NCBI GenBank assembly: GCA_938016505.1
Contig: CALLWN010000316.1
Span: 1-10,177, forward strand
DNA length: 10,177 nucleotides
Direction of reading: 5' to 3'
DNA from: an uncultured Sphingomonadaceae bacterium
Lineage (GTDB): Bacteria > Pseudomonadota > Alphaproteobacteria > Sphingomonadales > Sphingomonadaceae
How positions within the stretch are numbered: position 1 is the stretch's first letter; the number at the start of each line of letters is the position of its first letter. Under the pieces are notes generated by a model, which saw only the letters and a list, made by a program, of their open reading frames with translations, was not told the origin of the DNA and ran no database searches. Of this stretch, positions 1 to 8,031 are shown one piece after another. Both the position numbers and the translations under genes were made by a program.

Positions 1-24
1 CGCTGCGAGAAGCTTGAGTTTCAT
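1..24 (-). CDS. 5' end of an unidentified gene, probably exported
   Basis: Only the first eight codons are inside the window, read leftward from an ATG at 24-22; they encode MKLKLLAA. Upstream on the same strand is a purine-rich AAGGGGAAAGACC stretch that serves as a good ribosome binding site. Two early lysines followed by Leu/Ala are how many Sec signal peptides begin, so an exported protein is plausible, but eight residues do not allow a family call. The gene reads in the same direction as cobT, but about 157 bp lie between cobT's stop and this start, enough for its own promoter. Start and reading direction are seen; export is inferred. Confidence 0.55.
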
Positions 25-122
25 GGTCTTTCCCCTTGCGTCCGAGAGTGGACGCTGAGCATGTGCGTGCAAGAACGGGGCCAACTGGAGCATCCCGCTA
101 ACCGATTGAAAAATTGAGATTC

Positions 123-161
123 TGCTTATTGCGGCATGGAAACGTGTAAAAACATCTTACA
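123..161 (-). promoter_or_regulatory. candidate promoter with overlapping palindromic operator
   Basis: The intergenic stretch upstream of the leftward gene contains a perfect TGTAA-N7-TTACA inverted repeat (145-149 and 157-161). On the minus strand one arm overlaps a possible -35 box TTTACA (150-145). A possible -10 box TAAGCA (128-123) follows at 16 bp spacing, which would leave a leader of roughly 90 nt before the ATG at 24. The surrounding DNA is clearly more AT-rich than the coding regions. The arrangement would suit a repressor covering the -35 region. The regulator is unknown, and both hexamers are only moderate matches. Confidence 0.28.
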
Positions 162-165
162 GGTT

Positions 166-181
166 CCGCGGCAGGCCGCGG
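166..181 (-). terminator. weak terminator-like hairpin after cobT
   Basis: CCGCGG at 166-171 and at 176-181 form a 6-bp all-GC stem with a CAGG loop, touching the cobT stop codon (TGA at 184-182). In the direction of cobT transcription the nearest T-run (minus strand of 148-152) comes only about 13 nt after the stem. This is therefore not a classical intrinsic terminator. It may end or stabilise the cobT message. Confidence 0.3.
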
Positions 182-2029
182 TCAGCGCCTCCCGCGGGTC
201 GGGCGGTCCTCGTCGAACAGCTGGGCGAGCTGGTCCACCATCGCGCCGCCGAGCTGCTCGGCATCCATGATGGTGACGGCGCGGCGGTAGTAGCGGGTGA
301 CATCGTGGCCGATGCCGATGGCGATGAGTTCCACCGGCGACCGGTTCTCGATCCAGTCGATCACCTGCCGCAGATGGCGTTCGAGATAGTTGCCGGAATT
401 GACCGAGAGCGTCGAATCGTCGACCGGCGCACCATCCGAGATGACCATGAGGATCCTCCGGTCCTCGGGCCGGCCGAGCAGCCGCTCGTGCGCCCACAGC
501 AGCGCCTCGCCGTCGATATTCTCCTTGAGCAGCCCCTCGCGCATCATGAGGCCGAGGTTGCGCCTCGCCCGCCGCCAGGGCGCATCGGCCGCCTTGTAGA
601 TGATGTGGCGGAGATCATTGAGCCGGCCCGGCTTGTTCGGGCGGCCGGCGGCGAGCCATTTCTCCCGGCTCTGCCCGCCCTTCCAGGCCCTTGTGGTGAA
701 GCCGAGGATCTCGGTCTTGACCGCGCAGCGCTCGAGGGTGCGGGCGAGGATGTCGGCGGAGATGGCGGCAATCGAGATCGGCCGGCCGCGCATCGAGCCC
801 GAGTTGTCGATCAGGAGGGTGACCACCGTGTCGCGGAAATCGGTGTCGCGCTCGACCTTGTAGGAGAGCGGGCTTTCCGGGCTCACGACAACCCGCGTGA
901 GCCGGGCAGTGTCGAGCAGGCCTTCCTCCTGGTCGAACTCCCAGGCGCGGTTCTGCTGGGCCATGAGCCGGCGCTGGAGCCGGTTGGCAAGCTTGGTGAC
1001 GGCGCCCTGCAGCGTGACGAGCTGCTGGTCGAGATAGCCCCTGAGGCGGGTCAGCTCCTCGGCGTCGCACAGGCTCTCGGCCGTCACCTGCTCGTCGAAG
1101 GCGCGGGTGTAGACCCGGTAGTCGAAATCGGGCGGGAGCCGGTCAGCGGGCAGGTTCGGCCGCCAGGGCATCATGCCCTCCTCGCCCTCCTCGCCCATCT
1201 CCGCTTCGGAGAGGTCGTCCATGTTCATGTCGACTTCGCGGGCGTCCTGCTCCTGCTCGTCGCCCTCGCTCTCGCTCCTGGTCTCGACCGAGGAGTCGGC
1301 GGCTTCGCCGGCTTCGTCCTGCGGCTTCTCCTGCTCCTCCTCGGCGCTGTCCTCTCCCTCGCTGGCCTCGCTTTCCTCCTGGTCGTCGAGCTCCGCATCC
1401 GGGTCGTCGGCAAGGCCAAGGTCGGCGAGCACCTTGACAAAGGTCTCGGCGAACGCGGCCTGGTCGTCCTGGCAGGAGGCAAGCAGGTCGAGGTGGGCGC
1501 CGGCCTGTTCCTCGAGCCGGGCGCGCACCAGGTCGAGGGCGGCGGCCGCGGCCGCGGGCGGTGCTGCGCCCGTCAGCCGCTCGCGCACGAGGAGCTGCAT
1601 CGCCGATGCCATCGGAACCTCCTCGGCCGTCCGGGCCCGGGCGATCGGGTCGGTGCGGAACCGGATTTCGGTCATCCGGTCGAGGTTCTGGCGCACGCCG
1701 GCCATTTCCCGCCCACCAACGGCTTCGATGCGCGCCTGTTCGGCCGCGTTGAGAAGCTCGCGGGCGAGCCCCGGCGCCACATCGACTGCGGCATGGGCCC
1801 GCGCATCGTGAAGCCGCTGCCGCAGCGCGAAGCTGTCGGCCCAGCCCCGGGCCTCGGCCACCTGCTCGGGCGCGAGCGCGCGGCCGGGCTGGGGCACGCG
1901 GGCGCTGTCGCCCGTGCAGGCTGGCGTGTCGGCCGTGTAGGAGAGCTGGAACTCGGGACGGCGGCCGAGTGCGCGCATCCCGGCCTCGAGCGCGACGCGC
2001 AGCTCCTCGATCGGGTTCTGGTCTGTCAC
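182..2029 (-). CDS. cobT: CobT-type aerobic cobaltochelatase subunit (VWA domain)
   Basis: The 615-residue product matches CobT in length and layout. CobT and the AAA+ protein CobS form the complex that drives ATP-dependent cobalt insertion by CobN into hydrogenobyrinic acid diamide in aerobic B12 synthesis. Residues 1-205 form an alpha-helical N-terminal domain and about 207-285 a highly acidic Asp/Glu/Ser linker typical of the family. A C-terminal von Willebrand A domain has the metal-binding DNSGS motif at 408-412 and [10 protein letters not shown] at 531-540. The start is GTG: an in-frame TAG lies upstream with no ATG, GTG or TTG between, and the N-terminus ([19 protein letters not shown]) fits the family. 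No clear Shine-Dalgarno sequence precedes it. cobS is not adjacent; the upstream neighbour is divergent. The family is certain. Whether this organism makes B12 or uses CobT with another AAA+ partner cannot be told here. Confidence 0.93.
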   Translation of the reverse strand: MTDQNPIEELRVALEAGMRALGRRPEFQLSYTADTPACTGDSARVPQPGRALAPEQVAEARGWADSFALRQRLHDARAHAAVDVAPGLARELLNAAEQARIEAVGGREMAGVRQNLDRMTEIRFRTDPIARARTAEEVPMASAMQLLVRERLTGAAPPAAAAAALDLVRARLEEQAGAHLDLLASCQDDQAAFAETFVKVLADLGLADDPDAELDDQEESEASEGEDSAEEEQEKPQDEAGEAADSSVETRSESEGDEQEQDAREVDMNMDDLSEAEMGEEGEEGMMPWRPNLPADRLPPDFDYRVYTRAFDEQVTAESLCDAEELTRLRGYLDQQLVTLQGAVTKLANRLQRRLMAQQNRAWEFDQEEGLLDTARLTRVVVSPESPLSYKVERDTDFRDTVVTLLIDNSGSMRGRPISIAAISADILARTLERCAVKTEILGFTTRAWKGGQSREKWLAAGRPNKPGRLNDLRHIIYKAADAPWRRARRNLGLMMREGLLKENIDGEALLWAHERLLGRPEDRRILMVISDGAPVDDSTLSVNSGNYLERHLRQVIDWIENRSPVELIAIGIGHDVTRYYRRAVTIMDAEQLGGAMVDQLAQLFDEDRPTRGRR

Positions 2030-2082
2030 GCGGATGCGATAGCGCAGCAGGGGCTGGCGCCGGAAGCGGGAAATCGGGTCGC

Positions 2083-2110
2083 AGCCCGGTCGGCGGGCTT
2101 TTCGCGCCCG
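2083..2110 (+). promoter_or_regulatory. possible attenuator-like pair of alternative hairpins
   Basis: In the 103-bp gap between divergent cobT and the acylase gene, AGCCCG (2083-2088) can pair with CGGGCT (2094-2099) around a GTCGG loop, and the stem runs into TTTT (2099-2102), like a small intrinsic terminator. The same CGGGC can instead pair with GCCCG (2106-2110). The two structures exclude each other and lie just upstream of the acylase ribosome binding site (2122-2127). The stems are only 5-6 bp and chance pairing is common in such GC-rich DNA. Confidence 0.2.
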
Positions 2111-2132
2111 AAGATTGCGCTAAGGGGCGCGG

Positions 2133-4496
2133 ATGCGGGGCAAGGCGCGCGAAACGTCGTGGCGGCGAAGGATGGGCCGGGCAGCGGCGGCCCTGCTCCT
2201 GATCCTGCTTTTGCTCGTGGTGGCATGGGCGGTCGCCATCTGGCGGGCGATGGAGGGGTCGATCCCGAGGCTCGAGGGAGCCTTGGCGGTAGCCGGCCTG
2301 TCCGCCCCGGTCAGCATCGCCCGCGATGCCGGAGGCGTGCCGACAATCACCGGCGCAACCCGGGCCGATGTTGCCCTCGCGCTCGGCTATCTTCACGGCC
2401 AGGAGCGCTTCTTCCAGATGGAGACGCTCAGGCGGGCCGCAGCTGGCGAGCTCGCCGCCTTTCTCGGGCCGCCCGCGCTTGCGATCGACAGGCAGGTGCG
2501 GCCGCATCGGTTCCGCGCGCGCGCGCGGGCGATGGTGGAGCGGATGGGCCCCGACGAGCGGGCGATCCTCGAGGCCTATGTGGCCGGCGTGAATGCGGGT
2601 CTTGCCGATCTCGGCAGCCGGCCGTTCGAGCACATGGCGCTGCTGCGTGAACCCGAACCCTGGCGGGCCGAAGATACTCTGCTTGCCGTGCTCGCCATGT
2701 ATCTCAATCTCCAGCCGGCGGTTCCGCAGCGCGAGATGGATCGGGCCCTTGCCGAGGCGCGCGGAGGCCGGGCGTTCGCCGACTTCCTCTTCCCCGAGAC
2801 GACCCCGCTTGACGCTCCGCTCGATGGCAGCCGCCTGCCCGAGCCGCCGCTGCCGGACCGGCTGGGGCCCGCAGTGCACGAGGCGCGCGCAACGGCAGAG
2901 GAGGCGCAGCTTCCCGGCAGCAACAACTGGGCGGTCTCCGGCGCGCTGTCATCATCGGGCGCGGCGCTGGTTGCCAACGACATGCACCTCGGCCTTTCGG
3001 TCCCCGGCACCTGGTACCGGGCCCGGCTGGTGGTGCGGGGCGTGCTCGATGCGACCGGGGTGACGCTGCCTGGCACCATGTTCGTGGTGGCTGGCTCGAC
3101 CGGCCGGATCGCCTGGGGGTTCACCAACAGCTACATCGACACGGCGGATGCCGTGATTGTCGAGGAAACGCGGCCAGGCTTCTACCGCACGCCCGAGGGC
3201 GAGCGACCCTTCGTGGTGCATGAGGAGCGGCTCGCCCACCGCACCGGGGTCGAGCGGCTGGAGGTCCGCGAGACCATCTGGGGCCCGGTGGTGGGCAGGG
3301 ACGCGCTGGGTCGGACGATCGCGATGCGCTGGACGGCACACGCGCCAGACGCCGTCAGGCTCGCGCCATTCCTCGCCCTCGAACAGGCCGGGAGCGTGGC
3401 CGAGGCGGTCGCGATCGCGCACAGGGCGGCGATGCCGCAGCAGAACTTCGTTGTCGGCGACCGCGACGGCAACATCGCCTGGACGATCATCGGCCAGGTG
3501 CCGGCGCGCTTCGGTTTCGACGGGCGCGACGCGGTCTCCTTCGCCGATGGCACGCGGGGTTGGAGCGGCATGCTGGGGCCTGAGGCCGTTCCGGTGGTCG
3601 AGAACCCGCAGGCGGGCCGGATCTGGACTGCGAACAGCCGGGTGATTGGCGGGAATGGCTATGCGCTGCTTGGCGATGGCGGCTACGACACCGGCGGGCG
3701 GGCGATGCGCATTCGGGATCTCCTGTTCGCGAAGGAGCGGTTCGCGCCGGCCGACATGCTGGCGATCCAGCTCGATGACCTGTCGCTGCGCAACCGCTGG
3801 TGGTTCGCGCTGCTCGCCGCAGAGATCGCGAAGCGGCCCGAGGATGCAGCGCTCCAGGCGCTGGCGCCCCAGCTCGCCAACTGGGATGGTCGGGCGGTGC
3901 CCGGTTCCGTCTCCTTCCGCCTCGTCAGCCGGTTCCGCCAGCTGGTGGTCGAAGGGCTTTACGAAGCCTGGCTCGGCGGCGTGCCCGAGGCAGGTTTCCG
4001 CCGGACCTTCGCGCCAGCCCAGGGCGAAGCCTCGGTGCGGCGGGTGCTCGATGCCCGGCCGGTTGGTCTCGCGCCGCCCGGTTTTGCCGGCTGGGAGGGA
4101 TTTCTCGATGCAAAGCTCGCCGATCTCGTGAAGGAGGTGGGGCGAGATCCGGCGCGCTTCACCTGGGGTGAGACTGCCGTGGCTGGCGTCAGGCATCCGC
4201 TGTCGCGCATCGTCCCCTTCCTCGGCCGAATCACCGACCCGCCGGAGGTGGCAGTGCCCGGCGACCGCTCGACCGTGCGTGCCCAGGCGCCGGGCTTCGG
4301 TGCCTCGGAACGGTTCGCGGTTTCGCCCGGGCATGAGGCCGAGGGGCTGTTCCACATGCCGGGAAGCCAGGCGGGCAACCCGCGCGCGCCCTATTATCTC
4401 GCCGGCCACCAGGCGTGGGTTGAGGGGCGGGCCGCGCCCTTCCTGCCCGGCCCTGCGCGTTGGACCCTGACGCTCGTGCCCGGGACCGCCAGATGA
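2133..4496 (+). CDS. penicillin acylase family protein (Ntn hydrolase)
   Basis: This 787-residue protein belongs to the penicillin/cephalosporin/AHL acylase family of N-terminal-nucleophile hydrolases, which cleave amide bonds outside the cytoplasm after self-processing into alpha and beta chains. Residues 17-37 form one strongly hydrophobic segment, a signal peptide or membrane anchor. The alpha-chain signature follows: RDAGGVPTITG (64-74) and GYLHGQERFFQM (85-96). The predicted autocleavage site is Gly262-Ser263 in PGSNNWAVSG, Ser263 being the nucleophile. NDMHL (282-286), WGFTN (328-332), the TANSRVIGG stretch and the C-terminal GSQAGNPRAPYYLAGHQ are also family landmarks. The ATG at 2133 has AAGGGG 5 nt upstream; a second in-frame ATG at 2172 is less well placed. 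The stop overlaps the next start (ATGA), so the two genes are probably co-translated. The substrate cannot be predicted: beta-lactam, acyl-homoserine lactone or another amide are all possible. Confidence 0.93.
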   Translation: MRGKARETSWRRRMGRAAAALLLILLLLVVAWAVAIWRAMEGSIPRLEGALAVAGLSAPVSIARDAGGVPTITGATRADVALALGYLHGQERFFQMETLRRAAAGELAAFLGPPALAIDRQVRPHRFRARARAMVERMGPDERAILEAYVAGVNAGLADLGSRPFEHMALLREPEPWRAEDTLLAVLAMYLNLQPAVPQREMDRALAEARGGRAFADFLFPETTPLDAPLDGSRLPEPPLPDRLGPAVHEARATAEEAQLPGSNNWAVSGALSSSGAALVANDMHLGLSVPGTWYRARLVVRGVLDATGVTLPGTMFVVAGSTGRIAWGFTNSYIDTADAVIVEETRPGFYRTPEGERPFVVHEERLAHRTGVERLEVRETIWGPVVGRDALGRTIAMRWTAHAPDAVRLAPFLALEQAGSVAEAVAIAHRAAMPQQNFVVGDRDGNIAWTIIGQVPARFGFDGRDAVSFADGTRGWSGMLGPEAVPVVENPQAGRIWTANSRVIGGNGYALLGDGGYDTGGRAMRIRDLLFAKERFAPADMLAIQLDDLSLRNRWWFALLAAEIAKRPEDAALQALAPQLANWDGRAVPGSVSFRLVSRFRQLVVEGLYEAWLGGVPEAGFRRTFAPAQGEASVRRVLDARPVGLAPPGFAGWEGFLDAKLADLVKEVGRDPARFTWGETAVAGVRHPLSRIVPFLGRITDPPEVAVPGDRSTVRAQAPGFGASERFAVSPGHEAEGLFHMPGSQAGNPRAPYYLAGHQAWVEGRAAPFLPGPARWTLTLVPGTAR

Positions 4497-5254
4497 CCGT
4501 CAAGCTCGATGTCGCCGTCACCGAACCGGAAGGCGTCCGCGCCGTCGAAGCCTCGGAAATCGCTGGCCGGCGGTTGCGCTATTATGACTACTGCATGGCG
4601 GCCTTTGCCGTCATCCTGATCTGCGCCAACCTGATCGGTGCTGGAAAGGTGGCCGAGGTCGAGCTGCCAGTTCTCGGCGCAACAGTCTTTGGCGCGGGCA
4701 TCCTGTTCTTTCCGCTCTCCTATGTGCTGGGGGACGTGCTGACCGAAGTCTATGGCTATGCCCGCGCCCGGCGCGTGGTCTGGGTCGGCTTCGTCGCCTC
4801 GGCCTTTGCCGCCGCCATGGCCGCCTTCATCGTCTGGATCCCGCCTGCGCCCGGCTGGGAGGGGCAGGAGGCCATGGCCCGGGTCTTCGGCCAGGTGCCG
4901 CGAATCTTCGCTGCCTCCATCCTCGCTTTCTGGGCCGGCGAGATCGCCAACGCCTATGTGCTTGCCCGCATGAAGGTGCTGACCAAGGGCCGCTGGCTGT
5001 GGACCCGCACCATCGGCTCGACTGCGGTGGGGCAGGGGGTCGACAGCCTCATCTTCTACCCGCTCGCCTTCTGGGGTGTCTGGGAGAGCCAGCTGGTGCT
5101 GACGGTCATGCTCACCAACTATCTCCTGAAGGTGGGCTGGGAGGCAGCGCTGACCCCTGTGACCTACGTGGTGGTCGATTTCGTCAAGCGGAAGGAAGGT
5201 CTCGATGTCTATGACGTCGAGACCGACTTCACCCCGTTCCGGACCCAGGTCTAG
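4493..5254 (+). CDS. queuosine precursor transporter (YhhQ/VUT family)
   Basis: The 253-residue membrane protein fits the family of E. coli YhhQ, which imports preQ0/preQ1 for making queuosine in tRNA. About six hydrophobic segments are visible (roughly 34-51, 62-84, 94-117, 137-158, 175-197 and 200-230). Family-typical stretches are FPLSYVLGDVLTEVYGY (73-89), RTIGSTAVGQGVDSLIFYP (172-190) and NYLLKVGWEAALTPVTY (209-225). The chosen ATG at 4493 overlaps the acylase TGA (ATGA, 4493-4496), a usual coupling arrangement. A TTG at 4460 would add 11 residues that look like acylase-frame shadow. It ends 8 bp from the convergent purQ stop. No queuosine riboswitch can precede it, because the upstream DNA is acylase coding sequence. 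The family is well supported; the exact substrate is inferred from characterised relatives. Confidence 0.9.
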   Translation: MTVKLDVAVTEPEGVRAVEASEIAGRRLRYYDYCMAAFAVILICANLIGAGKVAEVELPVLGATVFGAGILFFPLSYVLGDVLTEVYGYARARRVVWVGFVASAFAAAMAAFIVWIPPAPGWEGQEAMARVFGQVPRIFAASILAFWAGEIANAYVLARMKVLTKGRWLWTRTIGSTAVGQGVDSLIFYPLAFWGVWESQLVLTVMLTNYLLKVGWEAALTPVTYVVVDFVKRKEGLDVYDVETDFTPFRTQV

Positions 5255-5262
5255 CGCGGGCC

Positions 5263-5928
5263 TCAGGCGAGGACGGCAAGCAGGCCCTCGAACAGCCGGC
5301 GGCCGTCGGTGTTGCCATGGGCCGGCTCCACGCAGCGCTCGGGGTGGGGCATCAAGCCGAGAATGTTGCGCCCTTCGTTCAGGATGCCGGCGATCCGCCG
5401 CGCCGAGCCGTTGACATCCTCCATGTAGCGCAAGGCGATGCGGCCCTGCTGCTCGAGGCGGTCGAGCGTGTCCGCATCGGCCTGGAAGTTCCCGTCGTGG
5501 TGGGCAACCGGCATCGTGATCGTCTCGCCCTGCGCGTAGCCACGGGTGAAGGGCGTGTCGGCCGTCACGACTTCGAGCGTCACGTCGCGGCAGATGAAAT
5601 CGAGCCCGGCGTTGCGCATGAGGGCGCCTGGCAGCAGGCCGGCCTCGGTCAGCACCTGGAAGCCGTTGCAGATGCCGAGCACCAGTCCGCCGCGCCTGCC
5701 ATGGTCGGCGACCGCGCGCATGACAGGCGCCCGCGCAGCGATCGCGCCCGAACGGAGATAGTCGCCATGGGAGAAGCCGCCGGGAAGCGCGATGAGGTCG
5801 AGACCCGCAGGCACATCGGAATCGGCGTGCCAGAGCGCGACCGGGGCGACGCCCGTCACCAACGAGAGTGCGACCATGAGGTCACGGTCGCAGTTGGACC
5901 CGGGGAAGACGACAACTGCGGTCTTCAT
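5263..5928 (-). CDS. purQ: phosphoribosylformylglycinamidine synthase subunit PurQ
   Basis: The 221-residue product is the class I glutamine amidotransferase subunit of the small-type FGAR amidotransferase. It releases ammonia from glutamine for PurL, which turns FGAR into FGAM in purine synthesis. The N-terminus FPGSNCDRD (8-16) and [16 protein letters not shown] (47-62) are typical of PurQ. The catalytic triad is visible as Cys87 in GICNGFQ and His195/Glu197 in PHPER. Length is normal. The open frame continues upstream, but the ATG at 5928 gives the standard [12 protein letters not shown] start and sits 10 nt after the purS stop, which indicates co-translation with purS. It is the last gene of the leftward purine operon in the window. 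Confidence 0.97.
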   Translation of the reverse strand: MKTAVVVFPGSNCDRDLMVALSLVTGVAPVALWHADSDVPAGLDLIALPGGFSHGDYLRSGAIAARAPVMRAVADHGRRGGLVLGICNGFQVLTEAGLLPGALMRNAGLDFICRDVTLEVVTADTPFTRGYAQGETITMPVAHHDGNFQADADTLDRLEQQGRIALRYMEDVNGSARRIAGILNEGRNILGLMPHPERCVEPAHGNTDGRRLFEGLLAVLA

Positions 5929-5938
5929 CGACGGGCGC

Positions 5939-6169
5939 TCAGGCCACTTCGACCCGGAAATTCTCGATGACCGGGTTGGCAAGCAGCTTCCGCCCCATTT
6001 CCTCGACTGCCTCCGGGGTGGTGCCGTCGGCGAGCTCGAGCTCGATGACCTTGCCGACCCGGACATCATGAACGCCGGCGAAGCCGAGGCCCTCGAGCGC
6101 GTGGAGGATGGCGCGCCCCTGTGGATCGAGCACGCCGGGCTTGAGGGAGACGGTGACTCGGGCCTTCAT
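5939..6169 (-). CDS. purS: phosphoribosylformylglycinamidine synthase subunit PurS
   Basis: This 76-residue protein is PurS, the small subunit that bridges PurQ and PurL in the FGAR amidotransferase of bacteria with a short PurL. It starts [20 protein letters not shown] and continues with [17 protein letters not shown] and a C-terminal [11 protein letters not shown], all typical of PurS, and its length is normal. A GGGGCC stretch just before the ATG at 6169 is a modest ribosome binding site. It lies 32 nt after the hydrolase stop and 10 nt before purQ. purL is not in the window. Confidence 0.95.
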   Translation of the reverse strand: MKARVTVSLKPGVLDPQGRAILHALEGLGFAGVHDVRVGKVIELELADGTTPEAVEEMGRKLLANPVIENFRVEVA

Positions 6170-6201
6170 CGGCCCCGCTTAGGCGAGCCTCGGGGCGGTG
6201 G

Positions 6202-7131
6202 CTAGCGGGTGAAGCCTTCCAGCGCGTCAGCCACGATTGCAAAGGCGCGCGTGCCGGGTGCGATCACTTCGAAATGGCCGGCGTTCGGCACGACGAAGAT
6301 CTCGGCGCGATCTCCGGCGCGCCGCGCCTGTTGGGCGTACGCGAGGCCAAGCGCCGGGTACGCCACGCCATCGTAGATGCCGTGGACCAGCGTGACAGGA
6401 ACACCGGTCGGCAGAAGCGCGACGGGCGAAGTCTCGGCGAACGGCCGCTCCGCCTGCCCGTTGGCCAGTGCCTCGGCCGGATCAACGCCGCAGACGTCGC
6501 GGATGCGCGCTGCATCTCCCTCGATGTCGAGCAGGCCGCCGGTGGAAACGACCCCCCTGGGCCTGAGCGGTGCCGTGGCTGCAAGCACGCTGCTCTTGTC
6601 GATCCGGTGGCGCGCCGCCGCCCACATGGTGAGATGGGCGCCAGCGGAATGGCCATAGAACGCCACCCGGCCCGGGTCGATCCCGCGTTCGGCCGCCTGT
6701 TCGGCCAGAAGGTCGATCGCGGACGCGACATCGGCGAAGGTGCCTGGGTAGCCGCCGCCCTCCTCGTCGACCCGACGATAGCCGACCGACCACACCGCAA
6801 ACCCCCGGGCAGCGAGCGCGCCGGCAGCCGGGCGCACCAGCTCGCGACCAGCGACCTTCGCCCGCCAGCAGCCGCCGTGGATGAGCACCACCGCAGGCAA
6901 CAGGCCCTCGGGCCGGTTCCGCGGCAGGAACAGCTCGATCACCTGCGACTCGGCCTCGCCGTAGCGGATCGTCTCGGTTGGCCCTGGCTGCGGAAGCGCC
7001 CCGATGCTCCTCAGCGTCATCGGCTGGGGCAGTTGGGCAGGCGAGAGCGGGGGTGACTGCGAGCCGGCTGGCCCCGCGAGCAGCACCACGGCCCCCAGGG
7101 CAAGGCCAGCCCGTTCCAGCCCGCCTCGCAT
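6202..7131 (-). CDS. exported alpha/beta hydrolase (HGGxW esterase type)
   Basis: The 309-residue product begins with a probable Sec signal peptide (hydrophobic 8-20, likely cleaved near AGS-QS around residue 24), followed by a proline-rich linker. The mature part is an alpha/beta hydrolase with the oxyanion-hole motif HGGCW (85-89), the nucleophile elbow GHSAGAH with Ser162, and likely acid and base Asp254 (GIYDG) and His286 (NAGHF). The catalytic triad therefore looks intact. The HGGxW class includes esterases and kynurenine-formamidase-like enzymes, but the substrate cannot be named. Its ATG at 7131 comes 2 nt after the purC stop (TGACGATG), so it is almost certainly translationally coupled to purC, and it separates purC from purS. 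A periplasmic or secreted esterase has no obvious part in purine synthesis, so the operon position may be incidental. Confidence 0.9.
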   Translation of the reverse strand: MRGGLERAGLALGAVVLLAGPAGSQSPPLSPAQLPQPMTLRSIGALPQPGPTETIRYGEAESQVIELFLPRNRPEGLLPAVVLIHGGCWRAKVAGRELVRPAAGALAARGFAVWSVGYRRVDEEGGGYPGTFADVASAIDLLAEQAAERGIDPGRVAFYGHSAGAHLTMWAAARHRIDKSSVLAATAPLRPRGVVSTGGLLDIEGDAARIRDVCGVDPAEALANGQAERPFAETSPVALLPTGVPVTLVHGIYDGVAYPALGLAYAQQARRAGDRAEIFVVPNAGHFEVIAPGTRAFAIVADALEGFTR

Positions 7132-7133
7132 CG

Positions 7134-7916
7134 TCAGCGCTGCTCGCGGGCCTTCCGCGCCTCGCCGAGGTCGAGCACGGCGGTTTCCTGCCCCTCGGGC
7201 AGCAGGCCGAGCCGGCGGGCGACTTCCTGGTAGGCCTCGACCTCGCCGCCGAGGTCACGGCGAAACCGGTCCTTGTCCATCTTCTCGTTGGTCTTCATGT
7301 CCCACAGTCGGCAGCCGTCGGGGCTGATCTCGTCGGCAAGGATCACCCGCGAATAGTCATCTTCCCACAGCCGGCCGAACTCGAGCTTGAAGTCGACCAG
7401 GCGGATTCCGATCCCGGCGAACAGTCCGGCGAGGAAGTCATTGATGCGGATCGCCATGTCCTGCATGTCGGCAAGCTCGTCCTGGCCGGCCCAGCCGAAG
7501 CAGGCGATATGCTCTTCGGTCACCATCGGGTCGCCGAGCGCATCGTCCTTCAGATAATATTCGAGGATGGTCCGCGGCAGCGGCGTGCCTTCCTCGATCC
7601 CGAGCCGCTTGGCGAGCGAGCCTGCGGCGACATTGCGGACCACCACCTCAAGCGGAATGATCTCGACCTGGCGCACCAGTTGCTCGCGCATGTTGAGCCG
7701 GCGGATGAAATGGTGCGGCACGCCGATGGTGCCGAGCAGGGTGAACAGATGCTCGGAGATCCGGTTGTTGAGCACGCCCTTGCCGGAGATGGTGCCCTTC
7801 TTCTGGGCGTTGAAGGCGGTCGCATCGTCCTTGAAATACTGGATGATCGTGCCCGGCTCGGGACCCTCGTAGAGGATCTTGGCCTTGCCCTCGTAGATCT
7901 GGCGGCGGCGCGACAT
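7134..7916 (-). CDS. purC: phosphoribosylaminoimidazole-succinocarboxamide synthase (SAICAR synthetase)
   Basis: The 260-residue protein is PurC, which joins CAIR and aspartate with ATP to make SAICAR in cytosolic purine synthesis. Typical features are the start [16 protein letters not shown] (ATP-binding region), [14 protein letters not shown] (48-61), [28 protein letters not shown], and the C-terminal DFKLEFGR and [14 protein letters not shown] stretches. Length is normal. The ATG at 7916 is chosen because it gives the family N-terminus and has AGGA about 9 nt upstream; an in-frame TTG at 7976 would start within the proposed -35 box. It is the first gene of the leftward operon purC-hydrolase-purS-purQ. 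Confidence 0.97.
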   Translation of the reverse strand: MSRRRQIYEGKAKILYEGPEPGTIIQYFKDDATAFNAQKKGTISGKGVLNNRISEHLFTLLGTIGVPHHFIRRLNMREQLVRQVEIIPLEVVVRNVAAGSLAKRLGIEEGTPLPRTILEYYLKDDALGDPMVTEEHIACFGWAGQDELADMQDMAIRINDFLAGLFAGIGIRLVDFKLEFGRLWEDDYSRVILADEISPDGCRLWDMKTNEKMDKDRFRRDLGGEVEAYQEVARRLGLLPEGQETAVLDLGEARKAREQR

Positions 7917-7947
7917 GGCGATGGTTCCTGGCGTGAAGCGGAGGAAC

Positions 7948-7976
7948 CTGATAGACCTTTCCCGACGCCGGCACAA
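7948..7976 (-). promoter_or_regulatory. candidate promoter of the purC operon
   Basis: On the minus strand TTGTGC (7976-7971) and TATCAG (7953-7948) are separated by exactly 17 bp, fitting a housekeeping sigma factor. Transcription would start near 7941, giving a leader of about 25 nt that contains the purC AGGA ribosome binding site. The hexamers are partial consensus matches; the spacing and position are the stronger arguments. No palindromic operator or purine riboswitch is visible in the short leader. Confidence 0.42.
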
Positions 7977-8031
7977 CGATGGCAGTCGGATCGGGCTGGC
8001 GGCCCCTGGCGGGTCTCGCCCGGGCGCGCCT

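Noticed and set aside
105..117. ATTGA direct repeat with 8-bp period, as a regulator site
   Set aside because: Five-base repeats in an AT-rich stretch are easily due to chance, and no partner element supports them.
305..2650. A 781-codon plus-strand open frame across cobT and into the acylase gene
   Set aside because: It lies antisense to the clearly identified cobT, crosses into the acylase gene in a wrong frame, has no recognisable domain and reads as Arg/Gly/Pro-rich composition. Such frames are expected opposite GC-rich genes.
1143..2879. A 578-codon minus-strand frame over cobT and the acylase start
   Set aside because: It is the cobT strand in another frame plus antisense of the acylase; its Arg/Pro/His-rich composition and lack of motifs mark it as a shadow.
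2952..4409. A 485-codon minus-strand frame opposite the acylase
   Set aside because: The sense strand encodes all the penicillin acylase motifs; the antisense product has no family feature.
8017..8026. CGCCCGGGCG perfect palindrome as a terminator for the lipoprotein gene
   Set aside because: There is no loop between the arms and no T-run after it, so it cannot form a normal intrinsic terminator; short GC palindromes are frequent in this DNA.
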